A stretch of 8,627 nt of DNA from JACIWG01 sp049969935 (lineage in GTDB: Archaea; Thermoproteota; Nitrososphaeria; JACIWG01): assembly GCA_049969935.1 (NCBI GenBank), contig JBMFNX010000042.1:1-8627 (forward strand), in the 5' to 3' direction. The notes below the pieces were generated by a model. It made no database searches. It had not been told where the DNA came from and worked only from the letters and a program-made list of their open reading frames with translations. The position numbers and the translations under genes were made by a program. The number at the start of each line of letters is the position of its first letter. The first letter of the stretch is position 1. This document shows, in pieces, positions 1 to 5,963 of the stretch.

Positions 1-358
1 AATGTCAATTTAACAACATTGGATTGGTATATAGAATAGGCTCAAAGGTCTTATTCACCAATTTTAGCTAGCATGTTAAACTTTCTCTTCCAAAATTATA
101 TGAAATTGTCGATATGCTGTTAAATTATCAATAAACATAAATAAATTGCACTAAATTATTATCCCAACCCTTTCTACTTCAAGTTTATCAAAATCTCTAT
201 CAAATGAATAAATTTCATTTTATTGTTTTTTAGCATAAGCTATTGTGTCAATTAATCCTATGATATTCTGTTTTGCTTCTAAGTCTCCTTTAAAATTGGC
301 TCTATCCAAAAAAGCTTAGGTATTAAGAAATTTTTATTGTCAAATTTTTTTGGAAGGC
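1..358. other. Gene-free left end (intergenic, contains gene remnant)
   Basis: No intact coding region is seen in these 358 bases. Bases 1-150 are AT-rich with stops in every frame. A stretch read on the plus strand around 20-130 gives short protein-like runs broken by stops, but none was recognisable. Bases 151-315 hold a decayed PIN-domain end, listed separately. Bases 319-358 are the short spacer downstream of the E1-like gene. No tRNA, repeat array or mobile-element end was seen. Confidence 0.6.
151..315 (-). pseudogene. Decayed C-terminal end of a PIN-domain (VapC-like) nuclease gene
   Basis: Read on the minus strand, this stretch gives about 54 codons between a stop at 316-318 and a final stop at 151-153, interrupted once by an in-frame TAA at 220-222. 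Before the internal stop the peptide includes GLIDTIAYAKK. After it comes NEIYSFDRDFDKLEVERVG. This order is typical of the C-terminal half of PIN-domain ribonucleases: a helix carrying an Asp followed by A-x-A-like residues, a short strand, then a T/S-x-D-x-D-F motif supplying late acidic active-site residues, then a closing hydrophobic strand. The N-terminal half is not in frame upstream. A neighbouring frame stays open through 319-345, which hints at a frameshift. No antitoxin partner is visible. It is most likely a dead toxin-antitoxin remnant, but a chance match over so short a region cannot be excluded. Confidence 0.5.
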
Positions 359-1351
359 TTATTTTAAACTAGAAAACTTTAAACGTCTCCTTTCACGTTC
401 ACCCTTCTCTTTTCTTTCCCTGCTCTCCATCTTTTTCATGAAAATATCCCAAGCAATCTTTCTCCATCTATTACCTAATCCTAAAAATCTTATACTGAAA
501 GCCTTTAAAGCAAGCTTATTAAACCAGTATGTTCTCCATCTAAACTTAACAGCTTTTATCTTATTTTTAGATGGTATCATCTGCCAAATTTTTGGTGCAA
601 GAACTGGGTCGCCTACGCCAGTAAAATACTTTATAATTTCCATGCACATAAAGCTTGACATAAGCCAAACATTCGCACACACCTGTGCAATAGCGGCTTC
701 ACCATTCATCCATTTCCTAAAATAGTCTACCCTCCACTTTCCATCTGTCACATACCATTCTCTACCACATTTATTTTCTCTCCTATCCAAAAATTCTGAA
801 AGTTCCTCGTAGCTCATGCCACCTGGAATTCCAAAAAGTTCTGCTGGACTTATTGGCTTTTCTTTATTTGGTTCAAACATCATAACATATCCTGTTAATC
901 CTACTGGCATAGCTGTTACTGAAAGCTTCCCCTTCTTTTGTGCAATCATCAAAGCATGTGAACTATAGGCTAAGTCATCTGCTTCAGCAATAACTATGTC
1001 GTAATCGTCCATAAGCTTTTCTAACTCTTCTAATGACAGTCTCCTGTTTATTGTTTGAACTTGTGCACTAGGATTTATTTTTAAAATCTGTTCTCTTATC
1101 ACATCAACCTTATACATACCTAAAGTGTCAATAAAACATCCGATCTGTCTATTCATGTCTGGGGGATCATATTTTCCGCCATCTATCAATAGAAAGTTCT
1201 TTATTCCGGTTCTCGCTAAAATTATTGTACATGTACCTCCTATTCCTCCAACGCCAACAATCATCGCCTTCTTACTCTCTAATATGGCCTGTTCATCTTC
1301 AAAAAATATTCCTAGATTCCTTTCAAAAAATTCTCTTGCATTCACTTCCAT
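359..1351 (-). CDS. E1-like (ThiF/MoeB/TcdA superfamily) adenylating enzyme
   Basis: The 330-residue protein has an E1-type ATP-binding Rossmann fold. The glycine loop GVGGIGG is at residues 33-39, the acidic residue ending strand 2 is Asp57, the arginine finger NRQ is at 67-69, a conserved Lys is at 81, and the Mg-binding Asp region EADD is at 123-126. The spacing from NRQ through the INP motif at 92-94 resembles ThiF, MoeB and the tRNA t6A dehydratase TcdA. These enzymes adenylate a carboxyl group, in ThiF/MoeB the C-terminus of a sulfur-carrier protein. A candidate catalytic cysteine is Cys195. The CxxC pairs that bind zinc in MoeB/ThiF are absent. Residues 262-330 form a strongly basic Arg/Lys-rich tail not typical of the family. 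The start is an ATG with GGAAG five bases upstream and a TATA-like box beyond it. The gene stands alone, divergent from the PA14 gene. The fold is secure; the substrate is unknown, and sulfur or tungstopterin supply is only an inference. Confidence 0.8.
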   Translation of the reverse strand: MEVNAREFFERNLGIFFEDEQAILESKKAMIVGVGGIGGTCTIILARTGIKNFLLIDGGKYDPPDMNRQIGCFIDTLGMYKVDVIREQILKINPSAQVQTINRRLSLEELEKLMDDYDIVIAEADDLAYSSHALMIAQKKGKLSVTAMPVGLTGYVMMFEPNKEKPISPAELFGIPGGMSYEELSEFLDRRENKCGREWYVTDGKWRVDYFRKWMNGEAAIAQVCANVWLMSSFMCMEIIKYFTGVGDPVLAPKIWQMIPSKNKIKAVKFRWRTYWFNKLALKAFSIRFLGLGNRWRKIAWDIFMKKMESRERKEKGERERRRLKFSSLK

Positions 1352-1361
1352 AGCTCTTCCA

Positions 1362-1374
1362 AATGATAATCATT
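1362..1374. promoter_or_regulatory. Perfect palindrome AATGATAATCATT, candidate operator
   Basis: This is a 6+1+6 perfect palindrome lying between the TATA-like box (1381-1389) and the start codon of the E1-like gene. That is where an archaeal repressor would block initiation. The 13 bases are identical to the core of the bacterial Fur box consensus. An 11-base copy sits in the equivalent place upstream of the gene starting at 7501. Whether a Fur/DtxR-type or other regulator binds it is not shown by the sequence. Confidence 0.4.
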
Positions 1375-1380
1375 AAATCT

Positions 1381-1389
1381 CTTTTTAAG
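1381..1389 (-). promoter_or_regulatory. TATA-like box of the E1-like gene
   Basis: Read on the minus strand the sequence is CTTAAAAAG, 30-38 bases upstream of the ATG. This predicts a transcript starting roughly 5-10 bases before the start codon. The same TTAAAAAG core occurs in the promoter of the gene at 6923-7501. Confidence 0.45.
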
Positions 1390-1396
1390 TTTATCT

Positions 1397-1406
1397 ATTG
1401 ATCAAT
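1397..1406. repeat. Perfect 10-base palindrome ATTGATCAAT
   Basis: This perfect inverted repeat lies just upstream of the E1-like gene's TATA-like box, within the 112-base divergent intergenic region shared with the PA14 gene. It could be a binding site for a dimeric regulator acting on either gene. In AT-rich sequence a 10-base palindrome can also arise by chance. Confidence 0.25.
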
Positions 1407-1463
1407 CATATGAATTTTATATGCATTTTAATGTTTATCTAATACTATTTTTATATTCAGCTG

Positions 1464-2207
1464 GTGGCATTTAAGTCATTGCATATTAGAAAAAGAATTT
1501 TAGTCAAAAACTTCGATTTTGTACAAAATACCATTATTAGTTTTTCTTCCTCATCTAAATTCTATAGGAAGAGATATTTTAGTGTTATAGTGTTAATTAT
1601 CTTAGCAATTATTTTATTTGCTCCAATAATCCCAGTAACAAATACAGTAAAGGAACCTTATAAGCGTGTAGAAGAATATTATGAAGATGTACCTGTAGAG
1701 GTTATAAAGCATGCTGAATGGAACGTCACTTGGTATGCGATCAGTGGCGACTTCAAATTTATAACAGAGATTGGTGAATCAAAGTTTCCTGCAATATTCT
1801 GGTACGATTGGGGATATGGAGGAGAAATATTTAATGGAAGAGATTATGTTGGATTTAAGGCAACAGCACTAGTAAAAGTTAAAGAACGTCGCCCAATCTG
1901 GATTAATCTTACGGGAGATGATGGATGCGAACTCTATTTAAATGGAACACGTTTTCTAAGTACATCCTTTTACAGCGGCTATAAAACCGAATTTGCAAAG
2001 GTTGTTCTAGATCCAGGCGTATACATTCTTACACTATACTATTTCAATAGAGGAGGTTATGCATGTGTGTCTTTTAGTACGGACCCTGAAATTTTGGAAT
2101 GGAAAGTCATAGAATTTAGACGAGAACTTGTACAAAAAACTGTTATAGATTACAAAATTGTTAACAGGACATCTTATGTTAGCCTCTTAAACTACCTCTT
2201 AAAATAA
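1464..2207 (+). CDS. Membrane-anchored PA14-domain protein, extracytoplasmic
   Basis: The 247-residue protein has a basic N-terminus (1-38) and one hydrophobic segment (about 39-58), so it is a type II-like membrane anchor with its bulk outside. Residues about 108-208 look like a PA14 beta-barrel: DWGYGG at 115-120, then GFKATALVKV at 130-139, the hallmark LTGDDGCELYLNG at 149-161, and the closing DPGVYILTLYY at 183-193. The DDG motif at 152-154 normally binds calcium in sugar-binding PA14 domains. Cys155 and Cys201 could form a disulfide. Partners are unknown, and carbohydrate or surface binding is inference. The start is uncertain. GTG at 1464 is given, but TTG at 1479 has GGTGG 11 bases upstream and still precedes the anchor. 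Possible TATA boxes are TTTATATG at 1416-1423 and TTTTATATT at 1449-1457. The next gene has its own promoter, so this gene is probably monocistronic. Confidence 0.75.
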   Translation: MAFKSLHIRKRILVKNFDFVQNTIISFSSSSKFYRKRYFSVIVLIILAIILFAPIIPVTNTVKEPYKRVEEYYEDVPVEVIKHAEWNVTWYAISGDFKFITEIGESKFPAIFWYDWGYGGEIFNGRDYVGFKATALVKVKERRPIWINLTGDDGCELYLNGTRFLSTSFYSGYKTEFAKVVLDPGVYILTLYYFNRGGYACVSFSTDPEILEWKVIEFRRELVQKTVIDYKIVNRTSYVSLLNYLLK

Positions 2208-2249
2208 ATAATTATCCTTATAAGTTTTGTTAATATTAATTAAAAAACG

Positions 2250-2258
2250 CTTATATAA
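2250..2258 (+). promoter_or_regulatory. TATA box of napGH
   Basis: CTTATATAA is preceded by an A-rich BRE-like stretch (AAAAAACG) and lies 24-32 bases before the ATG at 2282. This fits a leaderless transcript from that ATG better than the TTG at 2267 or the ATG at 2276, and it decides the napG start used here. Confidence 0.6.
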
Positions 2259-2281
2259 CATACAGTTTGTTAACTATGAAC

Positions 2282-2878
2282 ATGAGCAAAAAGTTTTCTA
2301 GGCGCGATTTCCTCGCTTTCCTAGGTGTTACGGGGGTTGTGGCTGGATGCTTTTCAATCGTAAACTATACTGTCAAGGGTGAGCAGGTTGAACTGATTCG
2401 TCCCCCAGGTGCTATAACAGAAGAAGATTTTCTAGCAACTTGTCTAAGGTGCAGGAAATGTGTTGAAGTATGTCCTCAGGGTATAATAAAGACTGTTCCA
2501 CTAGAATACGGTATTAAACTTTTTGACACACCATACATTGAAAGTGGAATATGTATTGCAGACTTCGCATGTATAGATGCTTGTCCCTCTGGAGCTTTGC
2601 AAAAGATAACCCTAGAAGAGTATAAGATAGGTACTGTAGAAATAAACCCGAAAACATGTATATTCTGTATGCTCTGTGTCTCAACATGCCCATACAATGC
2701 CCTCGATACGCCAAGAGATAATGAGGGAAAACTTATTCCTAGAACTCCTCCAGTCGTTAACGTTGAAAAATGCACTGGATGCGGTACCTGTGTGCCAAAG
2801 TGTCCTACAAAGCCTTCATCACTAAAGGTTACGGCAAAGAATGCTAGAAGAGTAAAAGTGGAGGGCGTGATAGTATGA
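2282..2878 (+). CDS. napG: NapG-like Tat-signal ferredoxin (quinol-oxidising NapGH electron transfer)
   Basis: The 198-residue protein starts with a Tat signal (SRRDFLAFLG at 6-15) and a hydrophobic segment to about residue 28. It is followed by RPPGAITEEDF at 40-50, which closely matches the start of mature NapG. Cluster motifs are C54/57/60/64, then C91-x2-D94-x2-C97-x3-C101-P, then C126/129/132/136, then C164/167/170/174, so up to four [4Fe-4S] clusters. In NapG of nitrate-reducing bacteria this protein works with the membrane protein NapH to carry quinol electrons to an extracytoplasmic enzyme. It overlaps napH by 4 bases. The second cluster has Asp where a fourth Cys would be expected. 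In-frame starts also exist at 2276 (ATG) and 2267 (TTG), but the TATA spacing favours 2282. Cys23 lies in the signal's hydrophobic stretch and is probably not a lipobox. No napA is present in the window, so the terminal acceptor is unknown. Confidence 0.88.
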   Translation: MSKKFSRRDFLAFLGVTGVVAGCFSIVNYTVKGEQVELIRPPGAITEEDFLATCLRCRKCVEVCPQGIIKTVPLEYGIKLFDTPYIESGICIADFACIDACPSGALQKITLEEYKIGTVEINPKTCIFCMLCVSTCPYNALDTPRDNEGKLIPRTPPVVNVEKCTGCGTCVPKCPTKPSSLKVTAKNARRVKVEGVIV

Positions 2879-3750
2879 GAAGGTCACAGCTTATACTAAT
2901 TTTAAGACATCTTTCACAAATAACTTTCTTTGCACTCTTAATCTTCTTTGTAGTCGGCGTATTCTGCTCATTCACCATCTGGGGTTTAAACATAAGTTGT
3001 CCAGTTGGAAGCATACAGCAAATATTTGCTAGCAAAACATTTTATGTGGTACTAATAATTTCAGCTTTACCACTATTAGTGCTCCCAATACTGTTTGGCA
3101 GATTCTTCTGCAGCTGGATGTGTCCAATGGGTACAATATATGAAGCGTTAACGCCAATAACAAATAGGATAAAGTCGCCTGTTAAACTTCCCTCTTTCCT
3201 TAGAAAGCAATCAAATAAGGTTGGAATCGCCTTCGGCTCTGTCATTGCAGCTGCTATTACAAGTTCTCCTGCATGGTGTACAGTATGTCCTGTAGGTGCA
3301 GTATGTAAGTCAGCAACAGGTTGTCCATTAATTGGTGGTTCAGTTGCAGTAGTAACCTTGGGGCTTGAGGGGATAGAACAGAGAACATTCTGCAAATACA
3401 TTTGCCCAATCGGAGGAGTCTATGTTACACTTTCTAAGGTAGGGCAAAAGTTCAATTATAAGGTTAAGTTGCCGGTTGACAACTGCAGAGAATGCCATTT
3501 ATGCGAAAGGGCCTGCAAATACGGTGTTCCAATCCTAGAATATACTAGAATAAAGTTCAAGGAAGATCCAAGAGTAAGTGAAGTAGCAAACAAAATGGGT
3601 ATAACAAAGGAGGAACTACTCCGCAAAGCTTGGAAAGAGAATATTCCAGAGCTAAAGGCTATAGCAAAAGACTATTCTATTGCTTCCCCAGAATGTGCAA
3701 AATGCTTTGAATGCGTAAACGCTTGCCCCCTACTGAAAGTGAAAAAATGA
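2875..3750 (+). CDS. napH: NapH-like membrane polyferredoxin
   Basis: The 291-residue membrane protein has hydrophobic segments at about 14-36, 56-76, 115-132 and, more weakly, 152-164. It carries two cytoplasm-facing cysteine pairs typical of NapH: FCSWMCP around C79/C83 and FCKYICP around C173/C177. Two C-terminal [4Fe-4S] motifs follow, C204/207/210/214 and C274/277/280/284. The opening LILRHLSQ also matches NapH. Extra cysteines C31, C42, C135, C138, C144 and C150 (including WCTVCP) suggest additional metal or redox sites. The two C-terminal clusters are separated by a roughly 60-residue charged linker, longer than in enterobacterial NapH. The family oxidises menaquinol at the membrane and passes electrons to NapG. 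The ATG overlaps the napG stop (ATGA), with GGAGG at 2860-2864 as ribosome binding site. A T-rich tract follows directly. Confidence 0.88.
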   Translation: MRRSQLILILRHLSQITFFALLIFFVVGVFCSFTIWGLNISCPVGSIQQIFASKTFYVVLIISALPLLVLPILFGRFFCSWMCPMGTIYEALTPITNRIKSPVKLPSFLRKQSNKVGIAFGSVIAAAITSSPAWCTVCPVGAVCKSATGCPLIGGSVAVVTLGLEGIEQRTFCKYICPIGGVYVTLSKVGQKFNYKVKLPVDNCRECHLCERACKYGVPILEYTRIKFKEDPRVSEVANKMGITKEELLRKAWKENIPELKAIAKDYSIASPECAKCFECVNACPLLKVKK

Positions 3751-3767
3751 TTTATCTTTCATTTTTT
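3751..3767 (+). terminator. T-rich terminator after napGH
   Basis: TTTATCTTTCATTTTTT directly follows the napH stop codon and has no hairpin, as expected for archaeal intrinsic termination. It spans the 15-base gap to the convergent TorD-like gene. Confidence 0.45.
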
Positions 3768-4425
3768 AAATAAATTCTCTACAAGCCTCCATTATTTCAT
3801 CAAATATTTCCTTATCAACATTAATAAAACCTTCTGTAAGCATTGAAAGGCCTCTATAAAATTCGCTTTCACTTTCCTTATATAATCGCTGACACATTGT
3901 AGGCACCCAATTGTAAATGTAGTCTTTAAGAAATTCATTTTGGACTCTAATGTTTTCATAAAATTCATTCACCTTCCTATTTATTATAGCTATCCTATTT
4001 TGAGAAAGTAGATGAAACATGTAATTGCAATGGTTTATAAAATGATCCAGTTCCACACCCTTTTCTATAACATTGCTTTTCTGATAAAACCTTTTTAGAT
4101 TAGAAAATAGTTCTTCCTTACTTCTCTGATCATAGTTTCGTTGGAGGAAAACACCTTTGCCGTCGAGTTTGCTGTATTCTGCACCTAAGTCTTCTATTAA
4201 CTTATCAATATCTTTTCCCTTAACATGTTCACATAATATCCTATGACCCTCCTTTATTGAATCAAAACCATTTTCAATTGTCTCCCCAAGTGCTTGAAAC
4301 TGTTCCTGTGCAATATTTTCTATCATAGGCTTAGCAAGTTTTGGCCTATACAATTCAACAAGAGACCTATACAAGTAGGTTCTTTCTCTCATTATAAGAT
4401 ATACTCCTGGCAAAATTTCTGACAT
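3766..4425 (-). CDS. TorD/DmsD-family redox enzyme maturation chaperone
   Basis: The 219-residue, all-helical protein has no signal peptide or metal motif. Its pattern fits TorD-like chaperones: an N-terminal RERTYLYRSLVELY helix (13-26), the central motif VELDHFINHCNYMFHL (124-139; family signature around Asp127-His128), and a C-terminal stretch EFLKDYIYNWVP (164-175) followed by EFYRGL at 188-193. Family members bind the Tat signal or apo-form of molybdo-enzymes until the cofactor is inserted. It sits 21 bases downstream of the HdrA/MvhD-like gene and is co-transcribed with it. The start is ambiguous. GTG at 4434 gives three more residues, but AGAGGA lies only two bases before it. The ATG at 4425 has that site 11 bases away and is preferred. 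No DMSO-reductase-type client is in the window. The pairing with an iron-sulfur protein recalls the SreD/SreE genes of the archaeal sulfur reductase operon (from memory). Confidence 0.75.
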   Translation of the reverse strand: MSEILPGVYLIMRERTYLYRSLVELYRPKLAKPMIENIAQEQFQALGETIENGFDSIKEGHRILCEHVKGKDIDKLIEDLGAEYSKLDGKGVFLQRNYDQRSKEELFSNLKRFYQKSNVIEKGVELDHFINHCNYMFHLLSQNRIAIINRKVNEFYENIRVQNEFLKDYIYNWVPTMCQRLYKESESEFYRGLSMLTEGFINVDKEIFDEIMEACREFI

Positions 4426-4446
4426 AATGTTCACTTTCCTCTGAAA

Positions 4447-5925
4447 TTACACCACTTTTATACTTTTATCAAGAAAGGATGTCCTAATTTCCTGATAACA
4501 TTTTACCAACTTTTTATCACAGGCTGACTCACAAATACTGCATCCAACACATTTTGAATGATCAAAATAAATGTGCCCTTCATGGAACGTTAAAGCTTTT
4601 GTTGGGCATATATTAGCACATTTACCGCATAAACTGCAATCACTTTTATTGATTCCAATAAACCCGAAGGGTGTAAGCTTAGAAGAGGGTATCATCTCTT
4701 TATCAGATAAGCTTATAATTAACTCTACAAGCTCATCTCTTTTACCATCATAGTCTCCAATAGTCTCCTGTTTTCTCAACATTTCAAGTTCAACATTTTC
4801 AGTTTCTTCTCCCAAAATGTTTAAGAGTGTTGTTATATCATTTTCTCTAATCCAAAAGCATCTAATTCTATCATTAAGCTTGGACGATATCATTTTGCAA
4901 GCTATTACAACATTTTCAACATACGATTTAATTTTAGGCGGGCATGAGTTGTCTCCTAATAAAATCACCTTTTGCGCACCCCCGCTGAAGGCCTCTAGTA
5001 TGAGGTTAACTGTTATTGTAGAAGGCGATGGAAGGAAAATTGGTAATATTTCTTCCTTATATTTTTGTCCCATAGTACCTGCTCTTATAAAAGTATTCTT
5101 AACCTCTTCTCCACAGGCAAAAACCAAAATATTATATTCCAAAAAATTCTTTCCTTTCTTAACTTCTAAAGTCCTCCAACTTTCTTTTAATAGATAATCT
5201 AATCCTAGCCTAAAATCAGGGTTAAATGGGAATGTATAAAATACATCATGTAAGCATACACTTTCACAGACACCACATACATTACATAATCTTCTATCAA
5301 CTAAGAGACTTATGTTTGATGATATTGCATCACGTGGGCAGTAGCTTATGCAGCTTGAGCATGCTCCTTTAAAAGAAAGACATTGTTCAGGTCTACCATA
5401 CAATGTTCTTATGTCCTTTGCCTCTAAACCCTTACTTCTAGCAATAGCAATCCCTCCAACCTCTTTCCGGGTTTGAGAAAAGTTTTGTGCAATAAATGAT
5501 GCTATAATCCTTTTAGCTTTTTCTGTCGCCTTAAATAGGTCATTGTGCACGAATCCACAAAGTTCTTGAATTTCCAAAACATAAAGGTTTTCTAAAGGAT
5601 AGTTCATTTCGTCTGCAACGTCTTTAAAGTTTCTTTTCGAGCACGCTAGTACAATAAGCTTTCTTGGAAAGTTGTTCAAAACATTTTTGTAAAATTCTAT
5701 ACCCTCCAAGCTACATAAACTGTTATGGGAAACAACATCTTTAATCCCAATATCCCTAATGAAGGTTTCAACATCCTCAAAGTCAATAATACTTTTACCC
5801 CTACAATTACAAGATAATACTGTAATATTCTGTTTCAAAAGGGTGGTTAGAAGTTTTGATGGCGATATAAATGACTTAAAAAGAAGTCTCCTATCAACTC
5901 TAGGACCTTCATCCAAAAACGTCAT
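4447..5925 (-). CDS. HdrA-N/ferredoxin/MvhD-like hybrid iron-sulfur protein lacking a flavin domain
   Basis: The 492-residue cytoplasmic protein is built as follows. Residues about 34-145 match the N-terminal domain of HdrA of heterodisulfide reductase, with all five characteristic cysteines: C39 and C41 in SCNCRG, C71 in NSLCSLEG, C95 in LACSKR, and C123 in ELCGFVH. HdrA's large FAD-binding domain should follow but is absent, and no GxGxxG is seen. Instead two [4Fe-4S] motifs occur at C182/189/192/196 and C214/217/220/224. Residues about 264-372 resemble MvhD/FlpD (ILVFACGEE, then ILEAFSGGAQKVILLG), but most of that family's [2Fe-2S] cysteines are gone; C271 and C328 remain. Two more [4Fe-4S] clusters end the protein: C430/433/436/440 and C459/462/465/469. 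It is probably a multi-cluster electron carrier between soluble donors and a redox enzyme. It is co-transcribed with the TorD-like gene. The ATG start lies 27 bases from a TATA-like box. The specific partner is unknown. Confidence 0.8.
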   Translation of the reverse strand: MTFLDEGPRVDRRLLFKSFISPSKLLTTLLKQNITVLSCNCRGKSIIDFEDVETFIRDIGIKDVVSHNSLCSLEGIEFYKNVLNNFPRKLIVLACSKRNFKDVADEMNYPLENLYVLEIQELCGFVHNDLFKATEKAKRIIASFIAQNFSQTRKEVGGIAIARSKGLEAKDIRTLYGRPEQCLSFKGACSSCISYCPRDAISSNISLLVDRRLCNVCGVCESVCLHDVFYTFPFNPDFRLGLDYLLKESWRTLEVKKGKNFLEYNILVFACGEEVKNTFIRAGTMGQKYKEEILPIFLPSPSTITVNLILEAFSGGAQKVILLGDNSCPPKIKSYVENVVIACKMISSKLNDRIRCFWIRENDITTLLNILGEETENVELEMLRKQETIGDYDGKRDELVELIISLSDKEMIPSSKLTPFGFIGINKSDCSLCGKCANICPTKALTFHEGHIYFDHSKCVGCSICESACDKKLVKCYQEIRTSFLDKSIKVV

Positions 5926-5951
5926 ATTGCACCATATACACTATATAATTC

Positions 5952-5960
5952 TATAATAAA
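5952..5960 (-). promoter_or_regulatory. TATA-like box of the HdrA/MvhD-like gene
   Basis: On the minus strand the sequence reads TTTATTATA, 27-35 bases upstream of the ATG at 5925, which predicts an almost leaderless mRNA. It lies only three bases from the oppositely oriented box of the YeeE-like genes. An alternative, ATTATATAG at 5942-5950, is too close to the start to be preferred. Confidence 0.5.
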
Positions 5961-5963
5961 ACA

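Noticed and set aside
438..725. Open reading frame on the plus strand inside the E1-like gene
   Set aside because: It lies antisense to a well-supported gene with intact motifs, and its translation shows no recognisable domain. It is a shadow frame.
359..1351. Calling the E1-like gene moeB or thiF
   Set aside because: The zinc-binding CxxC pairs are absent, the C-terminal tail is atypical, and no MoaD or ThiS partner is adjacent, so the symbol would be over-specific.
2230..2239. Palindrome TTAATATTAA upstream of napG
   Set aside because: It is made only of A and T in an extremely AT-rich spacer, so chance symmetry is likely and no second copy was found.
2267..2275. Upstream TTG start for napG
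   Set aside because: The TATA box at 2250-2258 ends only nine bases before this TTG, so the codon would probably precede the transcription start. The ATG at 2282 fits the promoter.
3042..3401. 119-codon minus-strand frame within napH
   Set aside because: It overlaps the conserved cysteine motifs of napH in antisense, with no independent support.
2282..3750. Interpreting the locus as a nitrate reductase operon
   Set aside because: Only the NapG and NapH electron-transfer proteins are present. There is no NapA, NapB, NapC or NapD, and the neighbours are AOR-, HdrA- and YeeE-like.
4817..5197. 126-codon plus-strand frame inside the HdrA/MvhD-like gene
   Set aside because: It is antisense to conserved coding sequence with no promoter or ribosome binding site, and the peptide is low-complexity.
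4447..5925. Calling the hybrid protein HdrA
   Set aside because: It lacks the FAD-binding domain that defines functional HdrA; only the N-terminal domain and ferredoxin motifs correspond.
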